Positions 61,704-64,000 of a stretch of DNA of 64,000 nt are shown in pieces. The DNA is taken from the NCBI GenBank assembly GCA_025558095.1, contig JAIVFI010000014.1, positions 310,001 through 374,000 of the forward strand, in the 5' to 3' direction. A program made the position numbers and the translations under genes. Every line of letters begins with the position of its first letter. Position 1 is the first letter of the stretch. Origin of the DNA: Hyaloraphidium curvatum (taxonomy: Eukaryota > Monoblepharomycota > Hyaloraphidiomycetes > Hyaloraphidiales > Hyaloraphidiaceae). The notes beneath the pieces were generated by a model. It was given only the letters and a program-made list of their open reading frames with translations. It was not told the DNA's origin and made no database searches.

Positions 61704-62719
61704 AATAGAATAGTATAGAATAGAATAGTATTGGTGACCCGGACCTGCCCCTGGCTTGGCCGCTGTTACACCATGAGTTTGCTGCTAATTGCAAAGTTCA
61801 TCGTCGTCGTGTGTCTTTTTCATTTTCCCAGTTTTCCTGTCCTTCATGGACTTTGAGATGAAGCTGGCAATGGAGTTGAGGGCCTTCTCCTTCTGCCGCC
61901 TCGCTTTGATCGTGGGCTCGAACTCCTTGATGCTAAGAGCCCAGAGCCAGGTCTCCATGTTGCACTCGCGGCCTAGTGCTTCCAATCTAGTCTGCAGCTT
62001 CTGGCGCCGCTCCGCATTTGCTGAACAGTGAAACAGAAAGTGTTGTTCGTCTCCAATGTGCTCAGGGTCATGCTTGCACGTTCTCTGCTGCACCTCAAGT
62101 CCTTGGTGCCTGCCTATCTCCACCTCCAGGTCGTGGGTAGAGCACAGCAACTTTTGGACATCCCTCCGGTGCTTCTCCACCCGGATCAGGGACGGTCCGA
62201 TGTGGCCAAAGGTCATGTCACACATCCTCCAAAAGTGCAGTTTGTCGTTGTCCTTGAGCCTCTGGGCATTGATCTCCCTGAACTTGCCCTCCACAAGATT
62301 CTCCACAGTCTCCTTGGGCCATGAGACAGTGTCCTTCTCCCACATCTCCTTCCCATCTTCGCCACCATAGTATACAAGTAGTTCCCTCAGGAAGGCAGCC
62401 CAGTTCCAGGACCCCTTCAGTGCCTCGATCTTGAGCTCTTTGTAAAGTAGGTACAGCGCAGGATCCGCTGTTTTGATGCGCATGAGGAACTTGAGTGCCG
62501 ACTCGTGGTCATGAACTGCAAGGGGGTACTGGCCAGTGATCGCATACAGACAGGCCAGGGAGGTAGACTTGGGCAGATGAGTGACGGCACGAAGAGCCAT
62601 GCATGTCACTTTGTCCCTGGTGCTTTCCCCGGCAAGGTACTCCTCCTTCGGCATCTCAACAATGAACGGGTTCCCATATTGGCCCACTGCCTTGACCTTC
62701 ATGTTGTAGAGCTTGAGTT
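61704..62719 (-). mobile_element. 5'-truncated LINE copy inserted in inverse orientation
   Basis: On the minus strand this encodes the LINE C-terminal region as one open frame: NMKVKAVGQYGNPFIVEMPK, LACLYAITGQYPLAVHDHES, LLVYYGGEDGKEMWEKD, MCDMTFGHIGPSLIRVEKH, a Cys/His knuckle CKHDPEHIGDEQHFLFHC, and the end KKTHDDDELCN at 61,785. Then comes a 3' untranslated tail ending in an A/T-rich TATTC-type repeat (61,704-61,731). It is more intact than fragments A and B and lacks their four-base frameshift. A 7-bp direct repeat GGAGATC flanks it, as expected from target-primed insertion. Confidence 0.88.
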
Positions 62720-62726
62720 GGAGATC

Positions 62727-63097
62727 GTGGTGGACAAGTGGTACCTCACGGGAAGTCGCACCTTGACCTCCAGCTCACGTTCTCGACCGAGGAGGACCGC
62801 GAGACGCTCATACGGCTCAACGAGGCTGGAGCCCTGAAGCACCTGGCTGCGTACGCGAGTCGCGAGAAGACGTGGATGCAGAAAAACCGGTCTACTGCGC
62901 AGTACCACCTGGTCCAGCAGATGGAGAAGGATGGGATTCCCTTCCGCCGCGACGGCCCGAAGATCGTCTACACGCCGCCGGAAACAGGCCTGGAAACGAC
63001 GCTCACCATGGAAAAGATCGAAGCAAAGTCACGCGAGCTTTGGGAGACGCGCCAGACTGCACGCGCGAACGCTGGAGAGCGTGTTGCGCGCGGCTAG
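62727..63097 (+). mobile_element. LINE C ORF1, C-terminal part
   Basis: The frame reads VPHGKSHLDLQLTFSTEEDR, LNEAGALKHLAAYASREKTW, STAQYHLVQQMEKDGIPFRR, KIVYTPPETGLETTLTMEKI and ends ARANAGERVARG-stop at 63,097. It is the continuation of the ORF1-like protein beyond the inverted insertion. Removing the insertion and one target repeat does not by itself restore a single frame, so an additional frameshift exists. Confidence 0.6.
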
Positions 63098-63117
63098 GAA
63101 AACGAGACTCGGACATG

Positions 63118-64000
63118 CCTCAGGATACTGTACCAAAACGTCGAGCGGAAGCTCGAGAAGAGCCTCTTTATACGTGAGCTGCTGCTACACATTGTAGAGT
63201 ACGATATCGTCGTTTTCGCTGAAGCAAGGTGGACGGGCAAAGGCGAGAAGCGGACTTGGGAGGAGCATATGAGCAACAACGACATCCGCGCAGAGGTTGC
63301 CGCGGTACTGGAAACGTTCGAGGTTTATGAGAAGAGCTGCTCGGAGCATGGTGGAGGAGGGTTGACGGTCTTTGTGCGAAAGGAGCTACCGCACACCGTA
63401 CGGACAGACTTGGACCCGATCCTGGACGTCGTGCAGATCCAAGTCGGCGGAGTGAACGTGCTGGGGGCGTACATACCGCCAACGCCAACGCAGGACATAG
63501 TCACGCAGGACGAGATGTGGTCGAGGTTCTCAGGGATTGTGGCTGGGTGCGACATGCCGATCGTGATCGGGGACCTGAACGCACATGTGGGGATAAGCGA
63601 GGCAAACAGCGACGTGCGTGGCACGAGCTTCGGAAAGCGTGTAATCCGGTCGGAGCAGCGCACGGATCGGAGGGGGAAACAGCTACTTGCACTGTGCCAC
63701 GAGGAGGAGCTGGTGATCCTGAACAGGCGCCTTGAGCCGGGGGCAACAACTCGCGCAGGAAAGGATGGCGAGCGGGACAGCACCTTGGACTACGCAATCG
63801 TGCCGCAGAGCCCCTACGGGACGGTCACCCAGCTTGCATTTGTGAAGGAAGGCTGGGTCGTCACCTCAGACCACATGGCCCTGAGCCTGACCATCAAGGC
63901 CAACCTCGTGCGACCAGCTGCGAAGGAGAACAAGGCGCACTGCAAACCCGTGCCGTGCGACTTCCACTTCCTCGCAATAATGCGAAACCTCTACGACGAG
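63118..64000 (+). mobile_element. LINE C ORF2, apurinic-like endonuclease domain, 3' partial
   Basis: An uninterrupted frame runs from LRILYQNVERKLEKSLFIRE off the right edge. It carries the endonuclease/exonuclease/phosphatase motifs of non-LTR elements: VFAEARWTGKG (the acidic metal-binding position), GGGLTVFVRKEL, VLGAYIPPTPT, VIGDLNAHVG (Asp/Asn), DSTLDYAIV and the C-terminal TSDHMALSLTI (Asp-His). The frame begins about 20 bases after the ORF1 stop. All expected catalytic positions seem present. The reverse transcriptase should lie beyond the window. Confidence 0.9.

Noticed and set aside
61704-61731. The TATTC-type repeat as an independent microsatellite
   Set aside because: It sits exactly at the 3' end of the inverted LINE copy and is better explained as that element's tail.

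Overview
This window is nuclear DNA of a GC-rich, compact eukaryote, most likely an early-diverging (chytrid-grade) fungus. Nearly every gene is broken by short spliceosomal introns (mostly about 45-150 nt). Donors are often GTGGGT, GTGAGC or GTGCGT, and CTAAC-type branch points are visible in several introns. The protein set points to fungi: a Ypt1-type Rab1, the fungal Byr4/Bfa1 GAP scaffold, a fungal-style mL44, a TFIIIC tau138-like B-block subunit and a fungal-looking CRM1. The species assignment is inference. No bacterial operons, rRNA, CRISPR arrays or convincing tRNAs were seen.

Layout. 1-7 kb: the 3' part of a TFIIIC B-block subunit gene, convergent with a mitochondrial carrier. 7-12.7 kb: an intron-containing thiolase gene, inferred to end in a peroxisomal AKL signal, lying in repeat-rich DNA bounded by an inverted repeat. 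12.7-24.4 kb: a B-type cyclin, a hotdog thioesterase, ATP/ADP-dependent NAD(P)HX dehydratase, a divergent XPF/ZIP2(SHOC1)-like protein, Ypt1/Rab1, hydroxymethylbilane synthase and a bacterial-type class I fructose-bisphosphate aldolase. 24.6-31.5 kb: RPL12 (with a stray duplicate of its last coding exon), uL10m, MED18, COX15 and a NOP15/NIFK-like RRM protein. 31.8-46 kb: exportin-1/CRM1, a WDR26/GID7-type protein, eIF4A, an LMBR1-family membrane protein, an unassigned coiled-coil protein and SF3A3. 46-57.4 kb: a CHY zinc-finger protein, a PP2A B56 subunit, mL44, RRP15, BYR4/BFA1, NDUFB9 and MCM5. 57.4-64 kb: a nested pile of LINE-type non-LTR retrotransposon pieces; the open endonuclease frame of one element runs off the right edge.

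Most genes are housekeeping. Their arrangement is very tight: neighbours are often head-to-head with 50-280 bp shared upstream regions, or tail-to-tail with 4-120 bp between stop codons. Several encode nuclear-encoded mitochondrial proteins (uL10m, mL44, COX15, NDUFB9, the carrier). Others serve cell-cycle control (cyclin B, BYR4/BFA1, B56, MCM5), RNA and ribosome biogenesis (TFIIIC, NOP15, RRP15, SF3A3, eIF4A, RPL12) and transport (CRM1, Ypt1). Gene models were assembled by eye from open frames plus GT-AG joins, so exon edges are approximate unless a join is described as frame-checked.
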